This document shows, piece by piece, positions 19,401 through 26,634 of a stretch of 64,000 bases of DNA. Source of the stretch: an uncultured Clostridia bacterium (GTDB taxonomy: Bacteria; Bacillota; Clostridia; Christensenellales; Borkfalkiaceae); contig CAKQSB010000001.1 of NCBI GenBank assembly GCA_934271735.1, forward strand, positions 121,643-185,642. Direction: 5' to 3'. Position numbers and translations under genes: made by a program. Each line of letters opens with the position of its first letter. Position 1 is the stretch's first letter. The notes under the pieces were generated by a model. That model ran no database searches, had not been told where the DNA came from, and worked only from the letters and a program-made list of their open reading frames with translations.

Positions 19401-22400
19401 CCTCGGCTGGGCGACCACCGCCGACACGGCGACCGCGGAATATCTCCCCGGCGACGAATTTACGATGGGAAATTCCGTCGTAACTCTTTACGCGGTATGG
19501 AAGCTCAACCCCTCTCTCACTTACGACCCGAACGGCGGTAAATTCGTGAATTCTCCCGAAGTTCTTTACCCCGCGGCGGGAAGCGAGATTACCATAACTT
19601 CGCTTATCCCCGAACTCGAGGGCAACACATTCGACGGCTGGAGCTTTACGAGCGGCGCGACTTCCGCGGATTACCGCGCGGGCGATAAAATCACTATGCC
19701 CTCTTCCGACGTCGTTTTATACGCCGTATGGAAAAAGGCGCAACTTTCCGCCGCTTCCTACGCCGCCGACGGCTATGGCATTACGGGTTTGAACTCCGTT
19801 TATCATCACGGCGACACGGTTGAATTCCGAGTCACGGGCGCGAAACCCAAGGTTTTCGTAAACGGACAGAGAATTTACGAGGGCGAAAACGGACTTTATT
19901 CGTTTATCATTAAGGAAAACACGCATATTTACGTTGCGGACGGAACGAAACTTTCGCTTATATATTCGGCGAACGGCGGCGCGAACCCGCCCTCGGACAA
20001 AAACTCCTATAACACCGACGATATAGCGGAAATTTCCGAAGAAAAACCCACCCGTACCGGTTATACGTTCGTCGGTTGGGCAAGAACGCCTTACGCGGAC
20101 GGTAAGGACTACGACTCCGGTTCCGTTCTCGAATTTACGGGCGAAGACGTGGTTTTGTACGCCGTATGGCAGGCTAACGGATACACGGTTTCTTACGATC
20201 CGAACGGCGGCGCGGGCGATATGACTTCCGACGAATTTTCTTACGGAACGGCAGGCTCGCTTTCCGCAAACAAATACGAAAAAACGGGCTTCACGTTTAT
20301 CGGCTGGGCGACTTCCGCAAACGGAGAAGCAGTTTACGCCGATCTCGCCGCGGTTTATAATCTTACCTCGGAATTAAACGCAGACATTACCCTTTACGCG
20401 ATATGGGAAAAGACGATAACGGTAATTTCCTTCGCGGAAGACGGCGGAGTCGAATTGAACTCCCCCATCTTAGTTGCTTACGGCGACAAATTATCTTCCG
20501 AAGGGCTTGTCGCTCCCACCCGCGCGGGTTATTTCTTCGCAGGTTACAGAACGGGCGCGAACGGCTCGGGCGAACTTATTTTCGATGAGAATTTAAAGGT
20601 CGTCGGCTCGGGAATCTGGGATAAAAACGTTACCGAACTTACCCTTTACCCGTCACGGAATCCTATCTCGTACACCGTTGTTTATATGAACGGACAAAAG
20701 GAACTCGGAAGAAAATCCGCGGTTTACGGCGTAGCGTTCACGCTTAATTCTTATGCGTCGCTCGGCTTGACCGCTCGGGACGGTTATCATTTCGCGGGCT
20801 GGTCAACCATTCCTTCGGGACATGTCGCGATGTTCACGGACGAACAGGAAATCCCCGAGGCTCTCACTCAGACCGACGGCGAAGCAGTTTATCTTTACGC
20901 GGTATTTGCCGCAAACGAAAAATATTCGGCTATTTACTATGCGAACGGCGGTATGGGCGCGCCCGTGGACGAAAACGAGTATTACGCGGGCGATACCGTA
21001 ACTTTCGGCAGCAAAATCCCGAAACTCGACGGTTACGTCTTTGCGGGTTGGAGTCGAAACCCCAACGGAAACATCGATTTCCCATATGAAAACGGCGTGT
21101 TCAAAGTTGCGTCCACAACAATGCCCGAGGGCGGATTAACGCTCTACGCGATTTGGAAAGCAGACCCGAACGGAACTTTGCAGACCCGTATAGACGACCT
21201 TAAAGACCAAGCCGACAAGCTTGACAAAGCTCTCGAAGCGGCTAAAAAATCGCTCGAAAGCGCGGACGAAACGCTGACGGGCAAACTTACCGACCTTGGC
21301 AACGAATTGACTAATATAAATAATATTCTCGCTTCGCTCGACGGCAAATACGCCACGCCCGACGATCTTTCCGCTCTCGAAACCGCGCTCAAAAAACTTT
21401 TGACGGAAACGGAAAACAGACTTAACGAGTCGATCGACGCCGTAAAAACCGACCTTGCAAAGGCAAAAGATAACTTAACCGACCTTATCAAAGGCAATTC
21501 TGATAATATCGCGTTAATCAATACGGCAATCGAAAACCTTCAGAAAGCTAACGCCGACGTGCAAGCGTATCTCGACGGCGATCTTGCAGACGCGCTTAAA
21601 GCGTTGAGAGAGAAAGACGGCGAACTCGGACAAAACATTTCAGATTTGAGTTCAGCTCTCGAAACCGCCAAAACAGACCTCAACGCGGCTATAAAAAAGG
21701 TTGAAGACAATCTCACGAAAGAATCCGAGAGATTAGGAAACCTTATCGCAAACAATTCGAACGATATCGAAGAAATCACCAAAGCTTTCAATGATTTCAA
21801 AACCGCTTACGATATCGCAAAAGCGGCTACGGACAGTAAGCTTAAAGACCTTGCGGATAAAGACGGCGAACTCGGACAAAGCATTGCGGATTTGAGTTCG
21901 GCTCTCGAAACCGCCAAAACAGACCTCAACGCGGCTATAAAAAAAGTTGAAGACAATCTCGCAAAAGAAGCTAAAAAATTAGGAGACCTTATCGCAAACA
22001 ATTCGAACGATATCGAAGAAATTACCAAAGCTTTCAACGATTTCAAATCCGCTTACGATATCGCAAAAGCGGCTACGGACAGTAAGCTTAAAGACCTTGC
22101 GGATAAAGACGGCGAACTCGGACAAAGCATTGCGGATTTGAGTTCAACTCTCGAAACCGCGAAAACAGACCTCAACGCGGCGATAAAAAAAGTTGAAGAC
22201 AATCTCGCGAAAGAATCCGAGAGATTAGAAAACCTTATCGAAAATAATTCGAGCGATATCGAAGAAATTACAAACGCGTTCAATGATTTCAAAACCGCTT
22301 ACGAAGCCGCGCAGGACATTCTCGACGGAAAACTCACAGCTCTCGGAGACAGAGACGACGAGCTTGAAGCAAGTATCAATGCTTTGAGAAATTCCTGCAA

Positions 22401-22887
22401 CGCCGCGGATAATAAGCTCAGACAGGCGATTAACAACGTACAAAAAAACCTCGACAAAGCCGTTGCCGAAATAAAGGAATTGATTTCAACGAATTCGAAC
22501 GATATCGACAAAATCTTCGCGGCAATCGATGACCTTAACAATGCTTACAAAGCGGCGGACGTGCTTATCGACAATGAGATTAACTCTCTTAAAGACACAA
22601 GCGAAAAACTCGCCGAAAGCATTGCCGCGCTCGATTCCGCATATAAAACAGCTGACGACGCGCTTTGGGCGGCGATAAAACAACTTCAGGAAAACCTCGA
22701 CGAGGCGCAAAAGAGGCTTGAAGAAAAGGATAAAAACTTAGACGCGAGAATCGACGCTTTAACCGCCGAAACCAAAAAGATAACGATTATATTTACCGTT
22801 GTCGGCATAGTTTTAGGCGTTGCGGTAATCGCTCTGGGAGCTATCCTTACCGTAAAATCGGTCAAAAAGAAGAACTCCGGCAAATAA
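16456..22887 (+). CDS. Giant InlB-repeat / coiled-coil surface protein
   Basis: The protein has 2143 residues. AAGGAG sits 12 bases before the ATG. A signal peptide (1-38) precedes an N-terminal beta domain (about 45-240) and an Ig-like domain (about 245-350). About 13-14 InlB-type beta-grasp repeats (Flg_new family, about 448-1570) follow, each ending in a motif such as TLYAVWKA after GYTFLGWA. From about 1573 to 2100 the protein is a long heptad-type coiled coil rich in Leu, Ala, Asp and Lys, including tandem 82-residue units. A membrane helix (about 2108-2132) and KSVKKKNSGK tail anchor it; there is no LPXTG. The shape, a head on a membrane-anchored stalk, suggests adhesion or surface layering. 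No enzymatic motif is seen. Confidence 0.88.
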   Translation: MKTQKKNRCALSALVAALCLSVLAFCALSVSPTTTAEASHSSTGTNTVDEWNGTQESDNLINIGGDSTKSDGYELTSLGWNLGEQSNQIYSKARWYDNVGLDTAEYGWGIQAKGSSDDIGLKDFTKGVWYPITLSDADRVKANKGDLKVYAEAIYYRQNIAFCTHYISLKIFFLDADGKQLAVKEVTNTIDKSAYTLRVLGYNVPANTASMRYYVSNWGSHTARPFIGGMQCWLVDKTAPAAKDITLDKSGITDVANSVAITGDTVKYIVDFDEKISVDSYGAAKLAIDGTDAKITGAGSLVTENGASKIIYTFTLPELAKSGKLSLYSVSGLTIKDEAGNTLTYNNSSPASGMVTFYKTMSVTSKLGKLTFTGNAKAVYGTDYSATITAATGYNLPSAVTVKIGGTAASGSAYTYNKATGKITIKGSQIKGDIIVEANGVAKQTTVTLDRNGGAGGSASVTATYEQSMPTIDIPSLKGYTFLGYYTAANGGKQYYNGNGQGVLNCDFYSPITLYAHWKANEYSVKYIGNKPANASSSLSGTMENSSFTYDENETLTDSGYTLKGYSFLGWATTANGNVVYQDGAAVKNLSETNGATITLYAVWKANTYNVRYDSNKPRNASGIIEGNTATTSHTYDKIESLGTNRYSLVGWTFLGWAKNSDATAAEFEDTVTVKNLSDEDGGIVKLYAVWKANAYTVIFNGNKPAGASTSISGTMANVPLTYDNGENLPEVGYMLKGYTFLGWALGRDESVTFRNKATVKNLISANGGSVTLYAIWQAESYTVSFETSGGNLADSVTATFDEKLPDVTPAVRKGYNFKGYFSEINGGGIKYYNEDGTATTVKYTVNGNIALYALWSPVVYNIELYSEGVCVSTIKDVVFGMLRLPSAETLGLKRDNYTFIGWNIYDEQNWSMYNADTDYYAGLADYDGETVTLHAAWLEKDRYTINFDANGGMGAPATAQAHEGETIVLSDVIPTRNNYTFLGWATTADTATAEYLPGDEFTMGNSVVTLYAVWKLNPSLTYDPNGGKFVNSPEVLYPAAGSEITITSLIPELEGNTFDGWSFTSGATSADYRAGDKITMPSSDVVLYAVWKKAQLSAASYAADGYGITGLNSVYHHGDTVEFRVTGAKPKVFVNGQRIYEGENGLYSFIIKENTHIYVADGTKLSLIYSANGGANPPSDKNSYNTDDIAEISEEKPTRTGYTFVGWARTPYADGKDYDSGSVLEFTGEDVVLYAVWQANGYTVSYDPNGGAGDMTSDEFSYGTAGSLSANKYEKTGFTFIGWATSANGEAVYADLAAVYNLTSELNADITLYAIWEKTITVISFAEDGGVELNSPILVAYGDKLSSEGLVAPTRAGYFFAGYRTGANGSGELIFDENLKVVGSGIWDKNVTELTLYPSRNPISYTVVYMNGQKELGRKSAVYGVAFTLNSYASLGLTARDGYHFAGWSTIPSGHVAMFTDEQEIPEALTQTDGEAVYLYAVFAANEKYSAIYYANGGMGAPVDENEYYAGDTVTFGSKIPKLDGYVFAGWSRNPNGNIDFPYENGVFKVASTTMPEGGLTLYAIWKADPNGTLQTRIDDLKDQADKLDKALEAAKKSLESADETLTGKLTDLGNELTNINNILASLDGKYATPDDLSALETALKKLLTETENRLNESIDAVKTDLAKAKDNLTDLIKGNSDNIALINTAIENLQKANADVQAYLDGDLADALKALREKDGELGQNISDLSSALETAKTDLNAAIKKVEDNLTKESERLGNLIANNSNDIEEITKAFNDFKTAYDIAKAATDSKLKDLADKDGELGQSIADLSSALETAKTDLNAAIKKVEDNLAKEAKKLGDLIANNSNDIEEITKAFNDFKSAYDIAKAATDSKLKDLADKDGELGQSIADLSSTLETAKTDLNAAIKKVEDNLAKESERLENLIENNSSDIEEITNAFNDFKTAYEAAQDILDGKLTALGDRDDELEASINALRNSCNAADNKLRQAINNVQKNLDKAVAEIKELISTNSNDIDKIFAAIDDLNNAYKAADVLIDNEINSLKDTSEKLAESIAALDSAYKTADDALWAAIKQLQENLDEAQKRLEEKDKNLDARIDALTAETKKITIIFTVVGIVLGVAVIALGAILTVKSVKKKNSGK
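21613..22590 (+). repeat. 246-base tandem repeats encoding 82-residue coiled-coil units
   Basis: Units start at 21613, 21859, 22105 and 22351, exactly 246 bases apart. The first three are nearly identical in DNA (KDGELGQ start); the fourth is diverged and a fifth, shorter one begins at 22591. The length is a multiple of three, so gain or loss of a unit keeps the frame and changes stalk length. Confidence 0.93.
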
Positions 22888-23017
22888 TCCGATTCAATCG
22901 GACAATCGAAAGTAAACGATATTTCGCGGCGTTGAAAACAACAAAGCAAAATTCCCGGAAATTAAATTTAATCGACGTTGAACTCGGTTGAATATCGATT
23001 TTCCAAGCACTTAAACA

Positions 23018-23065
23018 ACCCCCTCCTCTTTCTTTCCGGAAAAGAGGTGGGGGTATATAAATTTT
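23018..23065 (+). terminator. Terminator of the giant surface-protein gene
   Basis: ACCCCC-T-CCTCTTT pairs with AAAGAGG-T-GGGGGT (one T-T mismatch), followed by ATATAAATTTTC. Confidence 0.8.
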
Positions 23066-23156
23066 CAATAATCGCTCTCGCCTTCTTATAAAATATTTAT
23101 ATTTTTGCTTAATACCAAACGCCCGAAAATTTTTCTTCGTCTATGTATTTTACTTT

Positions 23157-23315
23157 TTATATTAAAATAGAATCGTAAACACCGGTATCTATGTTGCCTT
23201 TTATTTCATTGACAATATCGATAAGAGCAGGCAACTTTTCTTTTATTTTTGTTGTTACGTCATAATAATCTTGCCTTTTTGAATTGCCGTAACTATCATA
23301 AAAAAAATACTCCTT
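23157..23315 (-). pseudogene. Broken or frameshifted small gene
   Basis: A 52-codon frame ends at a TAA (23157-23159) and is open back to 23315, but it has no ATG, GTG or early TTG start. Its product (KEYFFYDSYGNSK, then DYYDVTTKIKEKLPAL) looks protein-like. The only ATG with a good ribosome site (AAAGGAG, ATG at 23299) is out of frame and yields just 14 residues. It has its own promoter with the regulon motif seen at 29406-29438. It is either a decayed gene or one with a sequencing frameshift near the start. The rest of the 22888-23394 gap holds only the terminator, this promoter and AT-rich sequence. Confidence 0.35.
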
Positions 23316-23343
23316 TCACAGTCTGTTTTCAGACTACAAAAAG

Positions 23344-23378
23344 AGTATAACTCATTTTAAGTACCGTTTTCGGTACTT
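23344..23378 (-). promoter_or_regulatory. Promoter with palindromic AAGTACCGAAAACGGTACTT site (site A)
   Basis: The site is an 8-bp perfect inverted repeat around AAAA (23359-23378). On the minus strand its CGAAAA (23367-23372) is 17 bases from TATACT (23344-23349), the same geometry as the promoter of the AAA/M41 operon. It drives the small broken gene. It could also act as a hairpin at the end of the WYL transcript, but no U-tract follows. Confidence 0.55.
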
Positions 23379-23394
23379 GAATTTTATTTGCGGC

Positions 23395-24420
23395 TTATTT
23401 GTATTTTTCTTCCGCTTTAAGCAAATTGTCTCTGATTTTTTCTCTGAGGGAAGCGGGCGATTTGATTTCCACGTAATTGAGGTATTGCATAGCCCAGTAT
23501 TCCATCGCGTTTGGGCTTGCGTAAACGGTGACTTCGTATTTACCGCCGCCCGCCGCAAAAATCCTTGCGTTTTTGCCGAACCAATCCACAACCTGATCGA
23601 TAACGCATTCGTCGCAATCGAAAACAATCCGTTCCGTCTCGTCGGTGAACATATACGGCAGCGCCGTGGCGTATTTTTTATAATCAAGTCCGTTTTCGTA
23701 GCCTTTCAAAGTTCTCAGCGGCGTGAGCGGCTCGTCCGTTATATTGATATCAGAGATTTTATCCACCCTGAAATGACAAATTTTCTTCCATTTTTCGCTG
23801 AAAAATACTAAATAATAATGCTGATTGTGCAAAATAAGCTGATAAGGGCTTGCCGTATGCGACGATGTTTTATGCAGTTTTTTATCCGCGCCGTACTTAT
23901 TGTAATCGAACGTTATCTGTCTGCTTTTCTCTATCGCCTCGTCGATTATCGCAATATTATAAAAAATATCTTTATTCTCGGTTTTATCCCAGTCCTTAAC
24001 CGAATAAACGTGCTTTATGTTCGATTTGAAATACTTGTTCGAGAGCATGGAAAGCTTTTCGATAATGTCTGCCGAATATTTTTCCGAAATATACTTGCTC
24101 GCAAGAACGCCGTCGATAAGAAGCCGAAGTTCGGAGTCCTCGAAAAGCCTTTTGTCGATAAACGCGCCTTTTCGCTTATCGGATTCTATAATAATCGCCG
24201 TCGCGGATTTATCCATCGATTCACGTTCGAACATGTCCTGCAAAAGCGCGATGTTCCGCCCGATTGCCTTTCTCTCGGCTTCTATGCCGTAATCGTTGTA
24301 TAATTTCTTTATAATCTCTTCCTGCGTGAGCGGGTGATTTACGTCGCTGTAATATTCCAGAACCTGTAAAATTCGTATTATAAGCAGTTTTTTCGCTTCC
24401 GTGCCTTGGTCGTTTCTCAT
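23395..24420 (-). CDS. WYL-domain transcriptional regulator
   Basis: The protein has 341 residues. The N-terminus (about 1-80) is a DeoR-like winged helix (LLIIRILQVLEYYSD, TQEEIIKKL). The middle carries the WYL domain (YQLILHNQHYYLVFFSEKWKKICHFRVDKI, about residues 190-220), and the C-terminus is a WCX-like extension. WYL domains bind ligands, often nucleic acids or nucleotides, and such regulators frequently control defence or DNA-damage genes. The start has GGAGAG upstream. A motif shared with the AAA/M41 operon promoter lies 64-81 bases before its ATG, suggesting that it controls both itself and that operon. Confidence 0.9.
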   Translation of the reverse strand: MRNDQGTEAKKLLIIRILQVLEYYSDVNHPLTQEEIIKKLYNDYGIEAERKAIGRNIALLQDMFERESMDKSATAIIIESDKRKGAFIDKRLFEDSELRLLIDGVLASKYISEKYSADIIEKLSMLSNKYFKSNIKHVYSVKDWDKTENKDIFYNIAIIDEAIEKSRQITFDYNKYGADKKLHKTSSHTASPYQLILHNQHYYLVFFSEKWKKICHFRVDKISDINITDEPLTPLRTLKGYENGLDYKKYATALPYMFTDETERIVFDCDECVIDQVVDWFGKNARIFAAGGGKYEVTVYASPNAMEYWAMQYLNYVEIKSPASLREKIRDNLLKAEEKYK

Positions 24421-24483
24421 AATTCTCTCCGTTTTGTCCTATAACAAGTTTATCATAAATTCAGAAATAATTCAAATATTTAC

Positions 24484-24501
24484 GCACCGAAAAAGTCGCA
24501 T
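24484..24501 (+). promoter_or_regulatory. Putative operator upstream of the WYL gene (site B)
   Basis: GCACCGAAAAAGTCGCAT matches 16 of 18 bases of the site in the AAA/M41 promoter. It lies upstream of the WYL gene, in the opposite orientation relative to that gene. Confidence 0.55.
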
Positions 24502-24660
24502 ACAATGTTTTTGGGCAACATTAACGACATTACCCCTTCGGATTTTCGATGTTTTTGCTTTCGGTTTTATCTTGTCTTAACGAAAGACCTCAACGTTAAA
24601 CCTTAACCTGCCACATTGATTTTAATCTGTTACGTTTTGTCGGACGAAAAAATATGAGAT

Positions 24661-24672
24661 AATCGACTTATA
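24661..24672 (+). repeat. Dispersed 12-mer AATCGACTTATA, copy 3
   Basis: This copy overlaps the stop codon of the 24668-25285 gene, on the opposite strand to that gene. Confidence 0.8.
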
Positions 24673-25285
24673 GGTCGATTTCTGACGTCTGATTCATATT
24701 TACGGCATCGAGCGCTTTTTGCGTTTCCCCGAAATTATAATCGGGGCGAACGGATTCCAAATCTTCCCCAATCGCGGCAAGAAATTCCTTACCGTTTTCT
24801 TCGCGCAAAATAATCGACGACTGCTCGTAGTTAAGTTTTTTAAGCAGTTTTCCCGCTTCCGCAGACGTGAATTTCATAATCTTTACCTCACTTTTTTTCC
24901 GCAACTCCCCTTGAATATACCCCACGGAATATATCCGCCCGAAATCTTCGCCGAACGAAGAATCGCCTTTGCAAATATACCTATATGAATAAACCGTTCG
25001 TTCGTCTTTTTTATAAAACTCGTCTATAAGTCGATTATCGGTATTTATAAACTTATTCAAAAGCGCGAACAGGCTCGGCGCGTAGTCCGCGTTGACGCGT
25101 TTCGGCACTTCTTCGTCTTTCATATCGCGCATAATTTCCCGCCACGCGTCGTGTTTTTCTTTAAGCGTAATCTCGTAATTAAGCCATACCAGAAACGCGC
25201 TCTCCGTCGCGGTGAACTTATGCCCTATTTTTTCGTTGTATTCTCTTACGTCTTTAGAACGTATGTATTTGTAAATATTCATCAT
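24668..25285 (-). CDS. Conserved clostridial hypothetical protein
   Basis: The protein has 205 residues from the preferred ATG at 25285 (a frame continues to 25315). I recognise the opening MNIYKYIRSKDVREY and the FTATESAFLVW stretch as typical of a widespread clostridial family without known function. The protein is soluble, charged and has no catalytic motif I can name. A TATAAT (25291-25296) ends five bases before the ATG and there is no ribosome site, so the mRNA may be leaderless. It follows a hairpin that ends the preceding transcription unit. Confidence 0.75.
   Translation of the reverse strand: MMNIYKYIRSKDVREYNEKIGHKFTATESAFLVWLNYEITLKEKHDAWREIMRDMKDEEVPKRVNADYAPSLFALLNKFINTDNRLIDEFYKKDERTVYSYRYICKGDSSFGEDFGRIYSVGYIQGELRKKSEVKIMKFTSAEAGKLLKKLNYEQSSIILREENGKEFLAAIGEDLESVRPDYNFGETQKALDAVNMNQTSEIDL
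25025..25036 (-). repeat. Dispersed 12-mer AATCGACTTATA, copy 4
   Basis: This copy lies inside the 24668-25285 gene, in the sense direction, read as DNRLIDEF. Confidence 0.8.
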
Positions 25286-25302
25286 ACGCTCATTATAACA
25301 AA

Positions 25303-25330
25303 GGCTATGGGACAAATTCGCCCCATAGCC
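25303..25330 (-). terminator. Terminator after the 56-residue gene
   Basis: GGCTATGGG pairs with CCCATAGCC, with TTTGTT following on the minus strand and a U-rich TATATTTTTT on the plus strand. The -10 of the next gene begins right after it. Confidence 0.7.
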
Positions 25331-25354
25331 TATATTTTTTAATAAGTAATTTAC

Positions 25355-25525
25355 TTAAAAATCTACTTCTTTAAGATCTATGTCTGCTTCTTCAAAATAC
25401 TCGCGTAATTCGTCGAAAAATTCAATACCGCCCTCGACCAATGCCTCTACGAAAATCAGCAAAAAATATTCGTTTTCGATTGATTTTTTGTGTTTTTCAA
25501 TCAATTTCTTACATCTTTCAGTCAT
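25355..25525 (-). CDS. Small acidic protein of unknown function (56 residues)
   Basis: The ATG at 25525 is chosen because AAGGAG precedes it; a longer frame to 25573 would run into the upstream gene. The product MTERCKKLIEKHKKSIENE followed by an acidic helical tail (FFDELREYFEEADIDLKEVDF) is predicted to be all-helical. It starts 17 bases after the stop of the 264-residue gene and shares its promoter. Acidic helical small proteins beside a larger unknown gene can be partners or inhibitors, but nothing here proves it. Confidence 0.65.
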   Translation of the reverse strand: MTERCKKLIEKHKKSIENEYFLLIFVEALVEGGIEFFDELREYFEEADIDLKEVDF

Positions 25526-25541
25526 TGTCTTAATCTCCTTA

Positions 25542-26336
25542 TTATGCAAAATATGCCCATAAATAAAAATCAATCATCTTTACCAATGAAATATTATTTA
25601 ATTCACTAGTGACATCATTTATTTTTAACTCTCCAAAATCTTGTAAAAAAGCTTTCACAACTCTTTCCTCATTACATATTTTATTAAAATCATTTTTAAA
25701 TTTTTCAACGCCAATATTTTTATTCTCTTGAATATACCCTATAAAGCCTTTATCTTCTTTGTATACTGTTATTATCGATTTATCTTTTTTCGTCTTTGTT
25801 ATTTCAGTTTTACTTGTACTATAATAAAAACTAAAAAGTTTTTCATAGACTGCCGTTGCTTTTCTAGAAGAAATTGTTCCTTTTCCTTCTTGCGCCGACA
25901 TGCCGAATCCGCCTAAAATATTACTATCTATAATTGGTGATTCATTGCAAAGCGTATGTAAAATTTTACTCGAAAAAGACTTTTCATTATATCCGGACAT
26001 ATAAGATAAAAGATTGTAAATATACGAATAAGCACTTGTTAAAAGAGCCTGATTCTTATTTGAAATCCCCGCTAAATTGTAACCAACATCATTAAAATTT
26101 ACTCTGATACCCTCAAAAAGACGATAGAATATTTCTTGAGATGTTGCGCTTTTCCAAGAACCACTGTCAAGTTTATAAAAATCCGTAAAATACTTCCTAA
26201 AAAGCACATTTTTATATAATGGCAGATTATTTTCCTTTGACATTGCAAAGGCTTCTTTTATCGCAATATATTTTAATGCACCTTCGGCAATTTTCTTTTG
26301 TTTATCACTTGTTAAACCGCCAATGTCAAAAATCAT
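25542..26336 (-). CDS. Unknown 264-residue protein, AT-rich
   Basis: The start has GGAGGAAAC ahead of the ATG and a promoter 60 bases upstream. The protein is soluble and mainly helical. I recognise no family; the segment SFSSKILHTLCNESPIIDSNI resembles a motif I have seen in scattered uncharacterised proteins of mobile regions (SKxLH, then PIxDS), but I cannot name it. Base composition is clearly more AT-rich than the housekeeping genes, which suggests acquisition. It forms a two-gene unit with the 56-residue protein downstream. Confidence 0.75.
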   Translation of the reverse strand: MIFDIGGLTSDKQKKIAEGALKYIAIKEAFAMSKENNLPLYKNVLFRKYFTDFYKLDSGSWKSATSQEIFYRLFEGIRVNFNDVGYNLAGISNKNQALLTSAYSYIYNLLSYMSGYNEKSFSSKILHTLCNESPIIDSNILGGFGMSAQEGKGTISSRKATAVYEKLFSFYYSTSKTEITKTKKDKSIITVYKEDKGFIGYIQENKNIGVEKFKNDFNKICNEERVVKAFLQDFGELKINDVTSELNNISLVKMIDFYLWAYFA

Positions 26337-26395
26337 TTTAATGTTTCCTCCGTAGTGTTATTTTTTATAAAACGAAATATTAAATCGTTTTTTAT

Positions 26396-26424
26396 ATTAT
26401 ACCATATTTGATTTTTAATTTCGA
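26396..26424 (-). promoter_or_regulatory. Promoter of the 264/56-residue gene pair
   Basis: TCGAAA (26419-26424), 17 bases ending in TGG, then a perfect TATAAT (26396-26401). Confidence 0.6.
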
Positions 26425-26451
26425 CTGTTTTTGCAATTTTCCCGAAAATTT

Positions 26452-26634
26452 TTAAGGCTTGTTTGTAACGATATATTTCTTTTCGATTACGCGGATATTC
26501 GCCCTTTTTGCAAGCGAAATCGGCGCGTGACAAACGAGTTTCGCCATATCGTATTCACTTAAATTTGACTTAATCAGATACTCGTCAAACGCCCCGTCTT
26601 TTATCAATTTTCCGATTATTTCTTCTTTTATCAT
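26452..26634 (-). CDS. Small protein of unknown function (60 residues), end of the AAA/M41 operon
   Basis: Its ATG overlaps the stop of the exonuclease gene by four bases, which supports real translation by coupling. The product (MIKEEIIGKLIKDGAFDEYL through RVIEKKYIVTNKP) is compact, helical then strand-like, with a basic end. I know no family for it. A second frame overlapping it at 26333-26533 is rejected. Confidence 0.65.
   Translation of the reverse strand: MIKEEIIGKLIKDGAFDEYLIKSNLSEYDMAKLVCHAPISLAKRANIRVIEKKYIVTNKP

Noticed and set aside
21613..22590. Regular 246-base repeats considered as a CRISPR array or satellite
   Set aside because: They are a continuous coding frame for coiled-coil units, without short repeats and unique spacers.
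26333..26533. 66-codon minus-strand frame
   Set aside because: Overlaps the better supported 60-residue gene in another frame and covers the promoter of the 264-residue gene.
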